Positions 46,366 through 54,675 are shown, numbered from the stretch's first letter. The stretch is 64,000 nucleotides of DNA from Ruegeria lacuscaerulensis (GCF_013033355.1 NZ_WQDY01000012.1:1-64000), one strand, 5' to 3'. Numbers and translations are program-made. Notes: a model not told the origin generated them from the letters alone.

Positions 46366-46500
46366 TTACGCGCTCAACGACTTGCGGCCGCGTGCGCGAC
46401 GTGCGTTCAGGATTTTGCGGCCGGCCTTGGTGGCCATGCGCGCGCGGAAACCGTGGCGGCGTTTGCGAACCAGGTTCGAAGGCTGATAGGTGCGTTTCAT
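46366..46500 (-). CDS. rpmH: 50S ribosomal protein L34
   Basis: 44 aa, shorter than many gene finders report. The translation begins [18 protein letters not shown] and ends RGRKSLSA, the canonical L34. It heads the rpmH-rnpA-yidD operon; GGAGACGGAG precedes the ATG. Confidence 0.98.
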
Positions 46501-46569
46501 CGCTCCGTCTCCAATCTATAGCGGTCGGGTGCGGCGCAGATTCGCCTTGCCCTAGTGTTCGAAGCCCGT

Positions 46570-46598
46570 CCTCTACTGGGTGGCGGGGGGTAAGTCAA
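46570..46598 (-). promoter_or_regulatory. Predicted promoter of rpmH-rnpA
   Basis: On the minus strand TTGACT and TAGAGG are separated by 17 bases, giving a start about 60 bases before rpmH. The -10 box is imperfect, but spacing and position fit. Confidence 0.5.
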
Positions 46599-46796
46599 AC
46601 CCCTAGGTGGGGGTTTTGCCGCCTTTTGCAACAATTCTGTAACCGCCACAGTTGAAAAGTTTCAATTTGACGGTTTTGCCGCCTGAAACCCTCACATTCC
46701 CTACCGTAAACATCAAGGCGGCGTGAGGCCCCTGTTGCAGCGCTGCGCGACGTCGCATGTTGAGCGTAGATGAAACGCACAAAACCGGACACAGAC

Positions 46797-47528
46797 ATGA
46801 GCGATACAACTCAGGCCCCCCGTAGCGGGCTTGCGCGCCATATTCCATTGTTGGTGATTCTTGCCGTAGCCGTGGCGGGGTTCTTCACTTTGGGCGACTA
46901 CCTGACCTTTGAGACCCTGCGCGACAATCGCGAGTCCCTGCTGGCGTGGCGGGATGCGAATTATTGGGCCATGGCAGGTGCATTCGTGGCGATCTATATC
47001 GTGATCGTCGCATTCTCATTGCCCGGTGCCGCCGTGGCTTCGATGACAGGCGGGTTCCTGTTTGGCCTGTTTGCGGGTACCGTGTTCAACGTTTTCGCGG
47101 CCACCATCGGCGCATCGGCGATCTTTCTGGCGGCGCGCTGGGGGTTAGGAGAGTCTCTGACAGCGAAACTGGAATCCTCGGAAGGAACGGTCAAAAAGCT
47201 GAAGGACGGGCTTCGCGAGAACGAAATCTCGGTCCTGTTCCTGTTGCGCCTTGTACCGGTGGTGCCTTTCTTTGTTGCAAATCTGGTGCCGGCACTGGTG
47301 GGGGTGAAGTTCCGTAACTTCCTGTTTACCACCGCGCTGGGCATTATTCCGGGCGGTATCGTCTATACTTGGATCGGCGTTGGCCTGGGTGGTGTGTTCG
47401 ATCGGGGCGAAACACCGGATGTGTCCTTGTTGTGGGAGCCGTTCGTGATTGGGCCTATCATTGGCTTGTGTGTATTGGCGGCATTGCCCATCGTTATCAA
47501 AGCTGTGCGCGGCAAAAAGGACGCCTGA
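46797..47528 (+). CDS. TVP38/TMEM64 (DedA-like) membrane protein
   Basis: 243 aa from the ATG at 46797 (a start 27 bases upstream is also open). Five or six hydrophobic segments; the family core is FSLPGAAVASMTGGFLFGLFAGTVFNVFAATIGASAIFLAARWG, followed by FLLRLVPVVPFFVANLVPALVGVKFRNF. Members of this VTT family move or scramble lipids. It lies 4 bases before the FAD oxidoreductase gene, suggesting shared function in membrane or redox homeostasis. Confidence 0.87.
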   Translation: MSDTTQAPRSGLARHIPLLVILAVAVAGFFTLGDYLTFETLRDNRESLLAWRDANYWAMAGAFVAIYIVIVAFSLPGAAVASMTGGFLFGLFAGTVFNVFAATIGASAIFLAARWGLGESLTAKLESSEGTVKKLKDGLRENEISVLFLLRLVPVVPFFVANLVPALVGVKFRNFLFTTALGIIPGGIVYTWIGVGLGGVFDRGETPDVSLLWEPFVIGPIIGLCVLAALPIVIKAVRGKKDA

Positions 47529-47532
47529 TCTT

Positions 47533-48951
47533 ATGCAAGAATTGAAGACGGATATCCTGGTGATCGGCGCCGGGTCGGGTGGCCTGTCGGTTGCGGCCGG
47601 GGCCAGCCAGATGGGCGCGGATGTGATCCTGCTGGAGGGTCACAAGATGGGTGGAGACTGCCTGAACTTTGGTTGCGTGCCTTCGAAGGCGCTGATCGCC
47701 AGCGGTAAGGCGGCTTATGGGCAGGCGCATTCATCCGCGCTGGGCGTGGCCGATGTGGTGCCGCAGGTGGACTATGCCGCCGCCAAGGATCACGTGCATG
47801 ATGTGATCGCGCAGATTGAGCCGATGGACAGTCAGGAACGGTTCGAAGGTTTCGGCGTCAAAGTGATCCGCGAATATGGTCACTTCGTGTCGCCCACGCA
47901 GGTGCAGGCGGGCGATCATCTGATCACCGCGCGCCGGGTGGTGATTGCGACCGGCTCGTCGCCGTTGGTGCCGCCGATCCCCGGTCTGGATCAGGTGCCG
48001 TATTGTACCAACGAGACGATCTTCGATCTGCGCGACAAACCCGAGCATCTGCTGATCATCGGCGGCGGCCCGATCGGAATGGAGATGGCGCAGGCCCATA
48101 TCCGTCTGGGCTGCAAAGTCACCGTGATCGAGGGGATGCAGGCGCTGGGCAAGGACGACCCCGAGGCGGCAGAGATCGTGCTGGACTCGTTGCGCGCCGA
48201 AGGTGTCGAGATTCACGAGCAAGCTATGGTCGCACAGATTCGCGGCGCGGACGGCAAGGTCGAGGTTGTGACCGAGACCGGCCAGATCTACTCGGGCTCG
48301 CACCTGTTGTTGGCCGCGGGGCGCAAAGCCAATACTGACCGGTTGAACCTTGAGGCGGCGGGGATCGAACCTATGCGCACCGGTATCAAGGTGGATGACT
48401 CGCTGCGCACCACAAATAAGAAAGTCTATGCCATCGGCGATGTCGCGGGTGGGCTGCAATTCACTCATGTCGCGGGCTATCACGCGGGCATCATCATCCG
48501 GTCTGCGCTGTTTAGTCTGCCCTCCAAGGCGAAAACCGCGCATATACCATGGGCCACCTATACCGATCCCGAATTGGCGCAGGTTGGTCTGACCGAGGCG
48601 CAGGCACTCGCGCAGCACGGTGACAAGGTGGAATTCGCGCGCTTTGATTATCACCACAACGACCGCGCCATATCTGAGCGCAAGACGAAAGGCTTCATTA
48701 AGGTCATGGTCGTAAAAGGGCGCCCGGTGGGTGCGACAATCGTGGGCCATCAGGCGGGTGAGTTGATCAACTTGTGGTCTCTGGCATTGGCCAATAACCT
48801 AAAGATGGGACAGATAGCCGCGATGGTTTCGCCCTATCCGACGATCGGAGAGCTTAACAAACGCGTGGCAGGTGCCTATTTCTCGCCAAGGCTGTTTGAG
48901 AATCAGACAGTTAAACGAGTGGTCAGGTTCGTCCAGCGCTGGATGCCCTGA
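47533..48951 (+). CDS. FAD-dependent dithiol oxidoreductase (mercuric reductase/lipoamide dehydrogenase-like)
   Basis: 472 aa from the ATG at 47533. FAD motif GAGSGGLSVAAGA near 12-24, redox-active disulfide C43 and C48 in GDCLNFGCVPSK, NAD(P) motif IGGGPIGMEMA near 180, and the FAD/dimer C-terminus with TYTDPELAQVGLTEAQA. There is no N-terminal HMA domain and no C-terminal cysteine pair typical of MerA, so mercury reduction is unlikely. The substrate is unknown. Pairing with the TVP38 gene is common in proteobacteria. Confidence 0.88.
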   Translation: MQELKTDILVIGAGSGGLSVAAGASQMGADVILLEGHKMGGDCLNFGCVPSKALIASGKAAYGQAHSSALGVADVVPQVDYAAAKDHVHDVIAQIEPMDSQERFEGFGVKVIREYGHFVSPTQVQAGDHLITARRVVIATGSSPLVPPIPGLDQVPYCTNETIFDLRDKPEHLLIIGGGPIGMEMAQAHIRLGCKVTVIEGMQALGKDDPEAAEIVLDSLRAEGVEIHEQAMVAQIRGADGKVEVVTETGQIYSGSHLLLAAGRKANTDRLNLEAAGIEPMRTGIKVDDSLRTTNKKVYAIGDVAGGLQFTHVAGYHAGIIIRSALFSLPSKAKTAHIPWATYTDPELAQVGLTEAQALAQHGDKVEFARFDYHHNDRAISERKTKGFIKVMVVKGRPVGATIVGHQAGELINLWSLALANNLKMGQIAAMVSPYPTIGELNKRVAGAYFSPRLFENQTVKRVVRFVQRWMP

Positions 48952-48969
48952 CCGGGAGGAGAGTGCAAA

Positions 48970-50352
48970 GTGAACTCGCTGTCGGGCCGATTTCTGATCC
49001 TGACCACGGTCTTCGTCATGTTGGCCGAGATCCTGATCTTTGTCCCCTCGATTGCGCGGTTCCGCGAGGACTTTCTGCTCAACCGGCTTGAACGCGCCCA
49101 AATTGCGTCGCTGGCGCTGCTGGCAGATGACATGCTAGCCGATGATCTTGAGGCCGAACTGCTGGCCAATGCGGGCGTCTATAACGTCGTACTGCGGCGC
49201 GATGAGGTGCGGCAACTGATGCTGTCCTCGCCAATCCCCCAACAGATCATCAAGACATTTGATCTGCGTGACGCGACCCCCTGGGTTTTGATCCGCGACG
49301 CCGTGGCGCGCCTGTTCACGCCGGAAAACGAGATCATCCGAGTGATCGGAGAGCCTGTCAAAGGGGCGGGGTTGTTGATTGAGGTGACCACTGACAGCAA
49401 GCCGTTACACATGGCGATGACAGATTACGGCCTGCGGATACTTGGCCTGTCCTTTGTAATCTCAATTATTACTGCGTTTTTCTTGTTCCTTGCCGTGCGG
49501 GTGGTTCTGGTTCGTCCGATTAAGGGTGTCGTCGGATACATGCAGCGCTACGCAGGTGCGCCCGAAGACGCGCGGGGGATCATTTCCCCCAACTCCAAGG
49601 TAACCGAGCTGCGCGAGGCGGAAGAGGCGCTGCAACAGTTGCAGACCGAACTGACCCAGGCTCTGAAGCAACGCGAGCGCCTTGCTCAACTTGGTGGTGC
49701 GGTGGCCAAAGTCAGCCACGACCTGCGGAATATCCTGACGTCGGCTCAGTTGTTCACGGACAGGATCGAATCCAGTGATGACCCACTTGTGCGCCGTATG
49801 GCTCCTAAACTGGTGAATTCGATTACCCGTGCTGTCTCTCTCTGTGAAGGGACGCTCGCGTTTGGTCGGGCTGAGGAACCTGCGCCGACTTTGACGATGG
49901 TCCCCTTGCATACTATCGCCGATGACGTCGTAGCCAGCGAACAGCTGGCTGTGGCGGACGCCTGCGTTGAGATCCGAAACGACTTGCCCGAAGATTTGGT
50001 TGCGCGAGCAGACCCAGAACAGATTTTCCGAGTCATAATGAACCTAGTCCGCAACGCCCGTCAGGCACTTGTGGCGTCGGGCAAGCCCGGGAAAATCACG
50101 ATTTCGGGCTGTGAGTACGAGAACAGCTGGTGCGTCGAGGTCAAAGATACCGGTCCCGGTCTTCCGCCCAAGGCCCGTGAAAACCTGTTTACACCATTTC
50201 AGGGGGGCGTGCGCAAAGGAGGGTCGGGGCTTGGTCTGGCGATTTCGCAGGAGCTGGTGCGCGGACACGGTGGAGATCTGCTGTTATCCAAAACCGGACC
50301 GATGGGAACGACCTTTGAAATCCGTCTCCCGCGGGGCGACGTGACTTTTTGA
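48970..50352 (+). CDS. Membrane sensor histidine kinase
   Basis: 460 aa from a GTG preceded by GGGAGGAG. Two membrane helices (about 8-28 and 155-180) bracket a periplasmic sensor domain; a HAMP-like linker follows. The phospho-acceptor is H250 in KVSHDLRN, then the ATP-binding N box LVRNARQAL, G1 DTGPGLP and G2 GGSGLGLAISQ. No response regulator is adjacent, so the partner is elsewhere. It lies 18 bases after the oxidoreductase gene and may share its transcript. Confidence 0.9.
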   Translation: MNSLSGRFLILTTVFVMLAEILIFVPSIARFREDFLLNRLERAQIASLALLADDMLADDLEAELLANAGVYNVVLRRDEVRQLMLSSPIPQQIIKTFDLRDATPWVLIRDAVARLFTPENEIIRVIGEPVKGAGLLIEVTTDSKPLHMAMTDYGLRILGLSFVISIITAFFLFLAVRVVLVRPIKGVVGYMQRYAGAPEDARGIISPNSKVTELREAEEALQQLQTELTQALKQRERLAQLGGAVAKVSHDLRNILTSAQLFTDRIESSDDPLVRRMAPKLVNSITRAVSLCEGTLAFGRAEEPAPTLTMVPLHTIADDVVASEQLAVADACVEIRNDLPEDLVARADPEQIFRVIMNLVRNARQALVASGKPGKITISGCEYENSWCVEVKDTGPGLPPKARENLFTPFQGGVRKGGSGLGLAISQELVRGHGGDLLLSKTGPMGTTFEIRLPRGDVTF

Positions 50353-50372
50353 TTTTTTTTTGCAGAATCGGC

Positions 50373-50401
50373 TTGCACGTATCTAACGCCGGGTCTAAAC
50401 A
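50373..50401 (+). promoter_or_regulatory. Predicted promoter of tRNA-Arg
   Basis: TTGCAC (50373-50378), a 17-base spacer and TAAACA (50396-50401) place a start at about 50408, nine bases before the tRNA. It overlaps the end of the sensor-kinase 3' region. Confidence 0.5.
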
Positions 50402-50416
50402 CCGCCTCACCAACGC

Positions 50417-50493
50417 GGACCGATAGCTCAGCTGGATAGAGTACTTGACTACGAATCAAGGGGTCGGGGGTTCGAATCCTCCTCGGTCCGCCA
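50417..50493 (+). tRNA. tRNA-Arg (anticodon ACG)
   Basis: A full cloverleaf of 77 bases with an encoded CCA end. The acceptor stem is GGACCGA with TCGGTCC and discriminator G; the D-arm GCTC/GAGT follows; the anticodon stem CTTGA/TCAAG has loop CTACGAA, giving ACG. The T-arm is GGGGG TTCGAAT CCTCC with one mispairing. The 3' end is the boundary where the accessory region begins, as expected for an integration target. Confidence 0.93.
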
Positions 50494-51267
50494 CTAAATC
50501 AACAACTTAGATTGTGGCGGTTGACTCTTAGGCCTTGCGGGCGAGACAGGAGCGAGACAAAGGCGCTTGTTTTACCCAGGCTCAAGCTGAGTTCTTGGTA
50601 CATGAGTTAGTGGTTTGGTCGGAAACTACTTGTACTGGATAGTTGGCCTTCCTATGCGATTTACACGCTTTTCGAGCACGTCTAGGAATCCCGGATCATA
50701 GCTTCCGCTTACGTGGTTAAGCGAGGCCGCGTTTCTCCCCATGCAAGGATTGACCAAAGAAATGGCTGCGCACTCCGTTGATAGTAGAAAGGTGCACACA
50801 ATACTGGAAGCGGCTCTACAAAGCAGTTTTCCCAGGCCGGCTACTGGAATCACGACCCACTAGGAGAACGGATGCGCCGTTTCGCCTTTCGAGTGTGCTT
50901 TTGACGCATCAAAGACAAACAGGAAAATGTGCCTGCCGCTCGATCTCTACCAGCCCAGATCGCATTGAGTGCTGCAGGGCTCCAATATAGCAGCCCGGAA
51001 AACACGATTTGGGTTATTGGAAGGTATTTCGTCTCCCGGTTTCATGTCGAGACTTTTGTATTCTACGTGGGCGGTGGTGAGCCTTCATCCCTACCACGAT
51101 GCCGCCTGTCCATGATCCAATAAACTCGGGAAAAATCCTTTGCTTGTCACCTGAAAGACAAGCCATTAACCCTAGCAACTGTGTTTCTTCGCAGTATCGA
51201 CGATAAATTAATAATGACTCTGATGATCGTTTGCTGATTTCATCAATTCTGGAATGCAGATTATACG
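50494..51267. other. tRNA-proximal edge of the accessory island, no gene supported
   Basis: About 770 bases without a convincing gene. An inverted repeat involving the last tRNA bases is present at 50488-50520. Open frames such as 50626-50853 (minus) and 50929-51123 (plus) have no clear ribosome-binding site, no family resemblance and mutually conflicting frames. Decayed integration genes are possible but cannot be shown. AT content rises after 51130, just before the DUF2779 gene. Confidence 0.4.
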
Positions 51268-52740
51268 ATGCTATCCAAATCAGATTACATGATGTTTCTC
51301 AGGCACCCCGCCTGGCTCTGGATCAAGAAACACGCCAGGCATCTGCTGCCGCCGATTGACCCTTCATTGCAAGCGCGTTTTGACGAGGGGCACGCGTTTG
51401 AGCCATATGCTGAGGAGCTATTTGGTGATCTCGTTCGCCTCGGTTTTTCAGATTTTTCTGAATACCAGGCTCTGCCCGCGCGTACTTTGAAGGCTTGGAG
51501 AAACGGTGCAAACGCAGTGGCGCAGGGACGCTATGAAGATGGAACCATAACTTGCATCTCCGACATCGTGAGCCGCAGTGGCGATGGGTACGTTCTGACA
51601 GAGATCAAGAGCGGGACATCTGCAAAGCCCGAACACACTTTTGATCTCGCATTCCAGCGTGTCGTGCTTGAGGCAGCGGGGTTCCCCATTGCGCGCTGCG
51701 AAGTGGCACATGTGAACCGTGATTACGTCAGAAACGGCGAAATCAATCCGCAAGAGCTTGTCAGCATCACTGACATCACGGATGCGGTGACTGAGCAGCT
51801 CGAAAAAACACGCACGCGTATCGATCAGGCATTGAGCTTCGTTGCCAGCGGTACGATGCCTGATCCGTCCCCCGAACGTGCGCGCCTTAAATCCTATGGT
51901 GAATGGCTGGAGATCCGCGAAAAACTCGACCCACCTCTCGCGCATGACAGTATCCACCGCCTTCCGTTCATGAATGCGGAAAAAGCCTCGGAACTCATCG
52001 CAAATGGGATCACAAAGATTGACGAGATCAGTGATCCATCTGTGTTGGGCAAGTCGACACAGCGCTACTTGAGAGCAGTGGCGAACGGTGAACGCACAAT
52101 CGATCATCAGGAGTTAAGCAGGTTTCTGAGCGAGATTGTCTATCCGGTTTATTACTTTGACTACGAGACGTCTCAGAGTTTGCTGCCACCCTGGGACGGA
52201 ACGCGTCCCTATCAGCAAGTGGCTTTCCAGTATTCCTTGCATATCCAGCATGAGCCTGGCGGAGAAATTGAGCACAGGGAGTATCTCCACCGAGACGCCA
52301 GTAACCCAATGCCAGCCTTGCTGAAAAGGCTTCGTGAGGACATGGGAGACGTTGGCTCCGTTGTGGTTTGGTATGCGCCGTTCGAGAAATCGCGCAATAC
52401 GGAAATGGCGGAAACTTATCCAGAGCATGCAGAGTTTCTAGAAGACTTAAACGCCCGCGTTGTAGATCTGATGAAGCCGTTTGCGGATGAAGTGATCAAC
52501 GATCCCACGTTCAAGGGAAGCGCCTCTATCAAGGCCGTTCTTCCAGCGTTTTTGCCAGAACTTTCATATGATGATCTGGACATCAAAGAGGGGGCGAGCG
52601 CGTCTCGCCTTTGGAAGGACGTAACACTGACGGAACCGGATGATTCAGCGCGCGAGAAGGTCTATGCTGATCTTGTTGCGTATTGCACGCGTGACACATG
52701 GGCGATGGTCGCAATTCATCGGGAATTGCTGGCGATGTGA
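51268..52740 (+). CDS. DUF2779-type double nuclease: Cas4-like PD-(D/E)XK plus DEDD exonuclease domain
   Basis: 490 aa. The N-terminal part (about 1-190) contains D99 and E112-x-K114 (ISD ... TEIKSG), the active-site pattern of Cas4/RecB-like nucleases, without an obvious four-cysteine Fe-S set. A helix-hairpin-like stretch lies at 235-265. The C-terminal part (290-490, DUF2779) begins YYFDYET with D298 and E300, continues with VVVWYAPFEKSR, and ends with AYCTRDTWAM, the pattern of a DEDD RNase-H-fold exonuclease. It probably degrades or trims nucleic acid. It stands alone on the plus strand, converging with the ssb operon. Its composition is AT-richer than the core. Confidence 0.7.
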   Translation: MLSKSDYMMFLRHPAWLWIKKHARHLLPPIDPSLQARFDEGHAFEPYAEELFGDLVRLGFSDFSEYQALPARTLKAWRNGANAVAQGRYEDGTITCISDIVSRSGDGYVLTEIKSGTSAKPEHTFDLAFQRVVLEAAGFPIARCEVAHVNRDYVRNGEINPQELVSITDITDAVTEQLEKTRTRIDQALSFVASGTMPDPSPERARLKSYGEWLEIREKLDPPLAHDSIHRLPFMNAEKASELIANGITKIDEISDPSVLGKSTQRYLRAVANGERTIDHQELSRFLSEIVYPVYYFDYETSQSLLPPWDGTRPYQQVAFQYSLHIQHEPGGEIEHREYLHRDASNPMPALLKRLREDMGDVGSVVVWYAPFEKSRNTEMAETYPEHAEFLEDLNARVVDLMKPFADEVINDPTFKGSASIKAVLPAFLPELSYDDLDIKEGASASRLWKDVTLTEPDDSAREKVYADLVAYCTRDTWAMVAIHRELLAM

Positions 52741-52743
52741 GGT

Positions 52744-52923
52744 TTAGTGACTATCGTTTATTTCCTCTCTGTAAGATGGTACGCATCCTCCACCAAGCGG
52801 CCAAACTCTCCATTTTCTCAATGCTTTGGCGCAGTCCGCTTCTCCGTCTGGTAGTTTTTTCACCTCATGGCTTGCTTCGTATTCTGCAATCGCCTGTTTT
52901 TCCGCTTGGGTTAGTTTAGCCAT
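52744..52923 (-). CDS. Small hypothetical protein downstream of ssb, 59 aa
   Basis: A clean frame from ATG to TAA beginning MAKLTQAEKQAIAEYEASHEV. The N-terminal 25 residues form a charged helix, and two cysteines and a WRVWPLGGG segment lie in the second half. It starts 20 bases after the ssb stop, in the same direction, with a weak CAGGTG ribosome-binding site. No family recognised. Its position suggests it is the last gene of the regulator-ssb operon. Confidence 0.5.
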   Translation of the reverse strand: MAKLTQAEKQAIAEYEASHEVKKLPDGEADCAKALRKWRVWPLGGGCVPSYREEINDSH

Positions 52924-52943
52924 TGTTCTGCACCTGTTAGAAC

Positions 52944-53375
52944 TTAGAAAGGGATGTCGTCATCCAGATTATGCATTGGTGAGTCAGCGGGCTTAGGCCA
53001 GCCGCTCACTAGGTCCGATTGATGAATGCCTCCGCTCAGCACTTTCATCTCGCCTCGAAATTTTCGGAGAACTATCTCGATGGTGTGCACGGTCTGACCT
53101 TCAACATTTTTCCAGGTACGTGTCTCAATCGCTCCCTCGACATACACTTTCGTACCTTTGGTTAGCCGCCGTTTGGCTAGGTCCACCAAGTATTCGTCTC
53201 GTAGAACGATTTGATGCCACTGCGTCACCTCTCGCCACGCGCTGGTTTTCTTGTCTTTCCAGCTTGAATTCGTGGCGAGCGAAAACCGACAAATGGATTC
53301 GCCATTGTCGAAGATCTTGACCTCTGGCTTTGCACCCAGATTTCCGATGAGAATTGCTTTGTTACTTGATGACAT
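52944..53375 (-). CDS. ssb: Single-stranded DNA-binding protein
   Basis: 143 aa from the ATG at 53375, six bases after AGGAGG; a start 18 bases upstream lies before the ribosome-binding site. OB-fold blocks NKAILIGNLGAKPEVKIFDNG, REVTQWHQIVL and KVYVEGAIETRTWKNVEGQ are typical. The end is HNLDDDIPF, the acidic tip that recruits repair and replication proteins. It is divergent from usual alphaproteobacterial Ssb in having no long linker, as in plasmid or phage copies. Confidence 0.9.
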   Translation of the reverse strand: MSSSNKAILIGNLGAKPEVKIFDNGESICRFSLATNSSWKDKKTSAWREVTQWHQIVLRDEYLVDLAKRRLTKGTKVYVEGAIETRTWKNVEGQTVHTIEIVLRKFRGEMKVLSGGIHQSDLVSGWPKPADSPMHNLDDDIPF

Positions 53376-53461
53376 TTTTTCCTCCTGGAACATACTTGTC
53401 CCCTGACGACGCAGAGCGCCGCCCTTGAAATACTTCAGTGAATTCGTTGTAGGTTTTGGGC

Positions 53462-53800
53462 TTAGCGCAAGTTGCGCTTGCGCTTGGCCACCCTGCTACG
53501 ACGCTTGTGCGCGCGCAACGTGCGCTCAGAACAATGATAGCAAGTGACTACGCCCCCGGATGGTGACACGATCACTCGCAGCTTGCATGCTTCATCAAGG
53601 ACAGGTTGGTCTGCCATTTCCGCAACCAATTCTCTCGCCACTTTTCTGCTCAGCCTGTAGCCATAACAGCCGTCACGTGTGTCAGATTCGTCCCCGAATT
53701 TGAGCAGCAGCAAAAGCGCTTTGCTTGTTATACAGCGTTGAGCAGCACGTTGTTTTGCGTGTTTTGTGAGGGCAATTGGATTTGAGCGTGAGTGGTTCAT
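53462..53800 (-). CDS. Hypothetical basic protein, DUF4258-like
   Basis: 112 aa. LTKHAKQRAAQR near the N-terminus, the central GCYGYRLSRK, and KLRVIVSPSGGVVTCYHC recall DUF4258-like small proteins, though this is a weak resemblance. The C-terminal 20 residues are Arg/Lys-rich, suggesting nucleic-acid contact. The start overlaps the regulator gene by 4 bases (ATGA), so it is translated with it. A toxin-like role is possible but not shown. Confidence 0.55.
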   Translation of the reverse strand: MNHSRSNPIALTKHAKQRAAQRCITSKALLLLLKFGDESDTRDGCYGYRLSRKVARELVAEMADQPVLDEACKLRVIVSPSGGVVTCYHCSERTLRAHKRRSRVAKRKRNLR

Positions 53801-54675
53801 CCTTCATCCCCTTCCTCAAAAAGCAAATCCTCGAATGTTGCTGCTGCTTTTGGGTCCCTGTCTTTCAAACGCTCAATGAATTTCTTCATGTCGGCCTTGG
53901 GCGGCAAGTTGTCCTTCAGCCACTTTAACCTTTCATCGGTGCGGTTCTCGTTCCACAAATCTCTGTGCATCAAGTCGAGCCTAATCTTACCGTCTGCTAT
54001 TGCAGTCGCGAGCTCTTTGTCTCCGCAGGTCAATTCAAGGAGAGCAGTTTCGTCGACAACAAAGTCCTTGCTTCCAGGACATTCACCCAGAGGAGTAAAC
54101 CGAGTTCTAGAAGAACCACCTGCTAAATAGTCAATGCAATTCGCGAACGGGTTACCAATTCCAATGCAGTCTAAGTAGTCTCCGGTTTCACTATCCGTTC
54201 CAAATATCAGTCCGCTTTCCGCAAACGCCAGTTCAACCGCGACATGTTGTACAGAACTTGGATCAATCGGGTAGCGTTGGCTCGCCTTCTCGAGTTCGCT
54301 GGCCTCTTGCCTTGCAAGCGTGTCAGAAAACTTTGCGATTGCCGCGAACATTATGGGTGCCAACTCGATTACTTCCGTCTGGCTTACGCCGTAACGGTTC
54401 TTCAAGATTTGATAAGCATTATGGGAAGCCACAGACAGCCTGGCGCTCACTTGAATCTTACCAGCACTTTGCTCTTCCAGCCGAGGGTCGAGTTTTTCGG
54501 GTTCGATATTTAGTTTGGACGCAATTGTCCTGATGTCTTCCTCTCCAGGTTGGTTCTGCCCAGACAACCACCTCCTGACAGTTCGGATATTTTTTCCAGT
54601 CCAGTCTTCAATAAGAGACTGCGTGAGTTTTCTGCTCTTTAGTGTTTCTTTTAGCAGCTTGTGGTCGAGTGCCAT
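53797..54675 (-). CDS. HTH-domain regulator of the ssb operon
   Basis: 292 aa from the ATG at 54675 (AAGGAC upstream); a start 57 bases earlier lacks one. Residues 1-60 form an XRE/Cro-like helix-turn-helix: LKETLKSRKLTQSLIEDWTGKNIRTVRRWLSGQNQP. The middle (about 85-200) is of unknown fold with LSVASHNAYQILKNRYGVSQTEVIELAPIMF, and the end is highly charged. It is likely an autorepressor or activator of the four-gene operon, with GGGCAA boxes just upstream. Confidence 0.65.
   Translation of the reverse strand: MALDHKLLKETLKSRKLTQSLIEDWTGKNIRTVRRWLSGQNQPGEEDIRTIASKLNIEPEKLDPRLEEQSAGKIQVSARLSVASHNAYQILKNRYGVSQTEVIELAPIMFAAIAKFSDTLARQEASELEKASQRYPIDPSSVQHVAVELAFAESGLIFGTDSETGDYLDCIGIGNPFANCIDYLAGGSSRTRFTPLGECPGSKDFVVDETALLELTCGDKELATAIADGKIRLDLMHRDLWNENRTDERLKWLKDNLPPKADMKKFIERLKDRDPKAAATFEDLLFEEGDEG

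Noticed and set aside
47533..48951. Mercuric reductase
   Set aside because: The disulfide motif matches the superfamily, but the N-terminal HMA domain and C-terminal vicinal cysteines of MerA are absent, and no other mer genes are near.
50626..50853. Minus-strand 75-codon frame as an integrase remnant
   Set aside because: No recombinase motif (R, HxxR, Y) can be seen and the N-terminal half is cysteine-rich and unlike any integrase.
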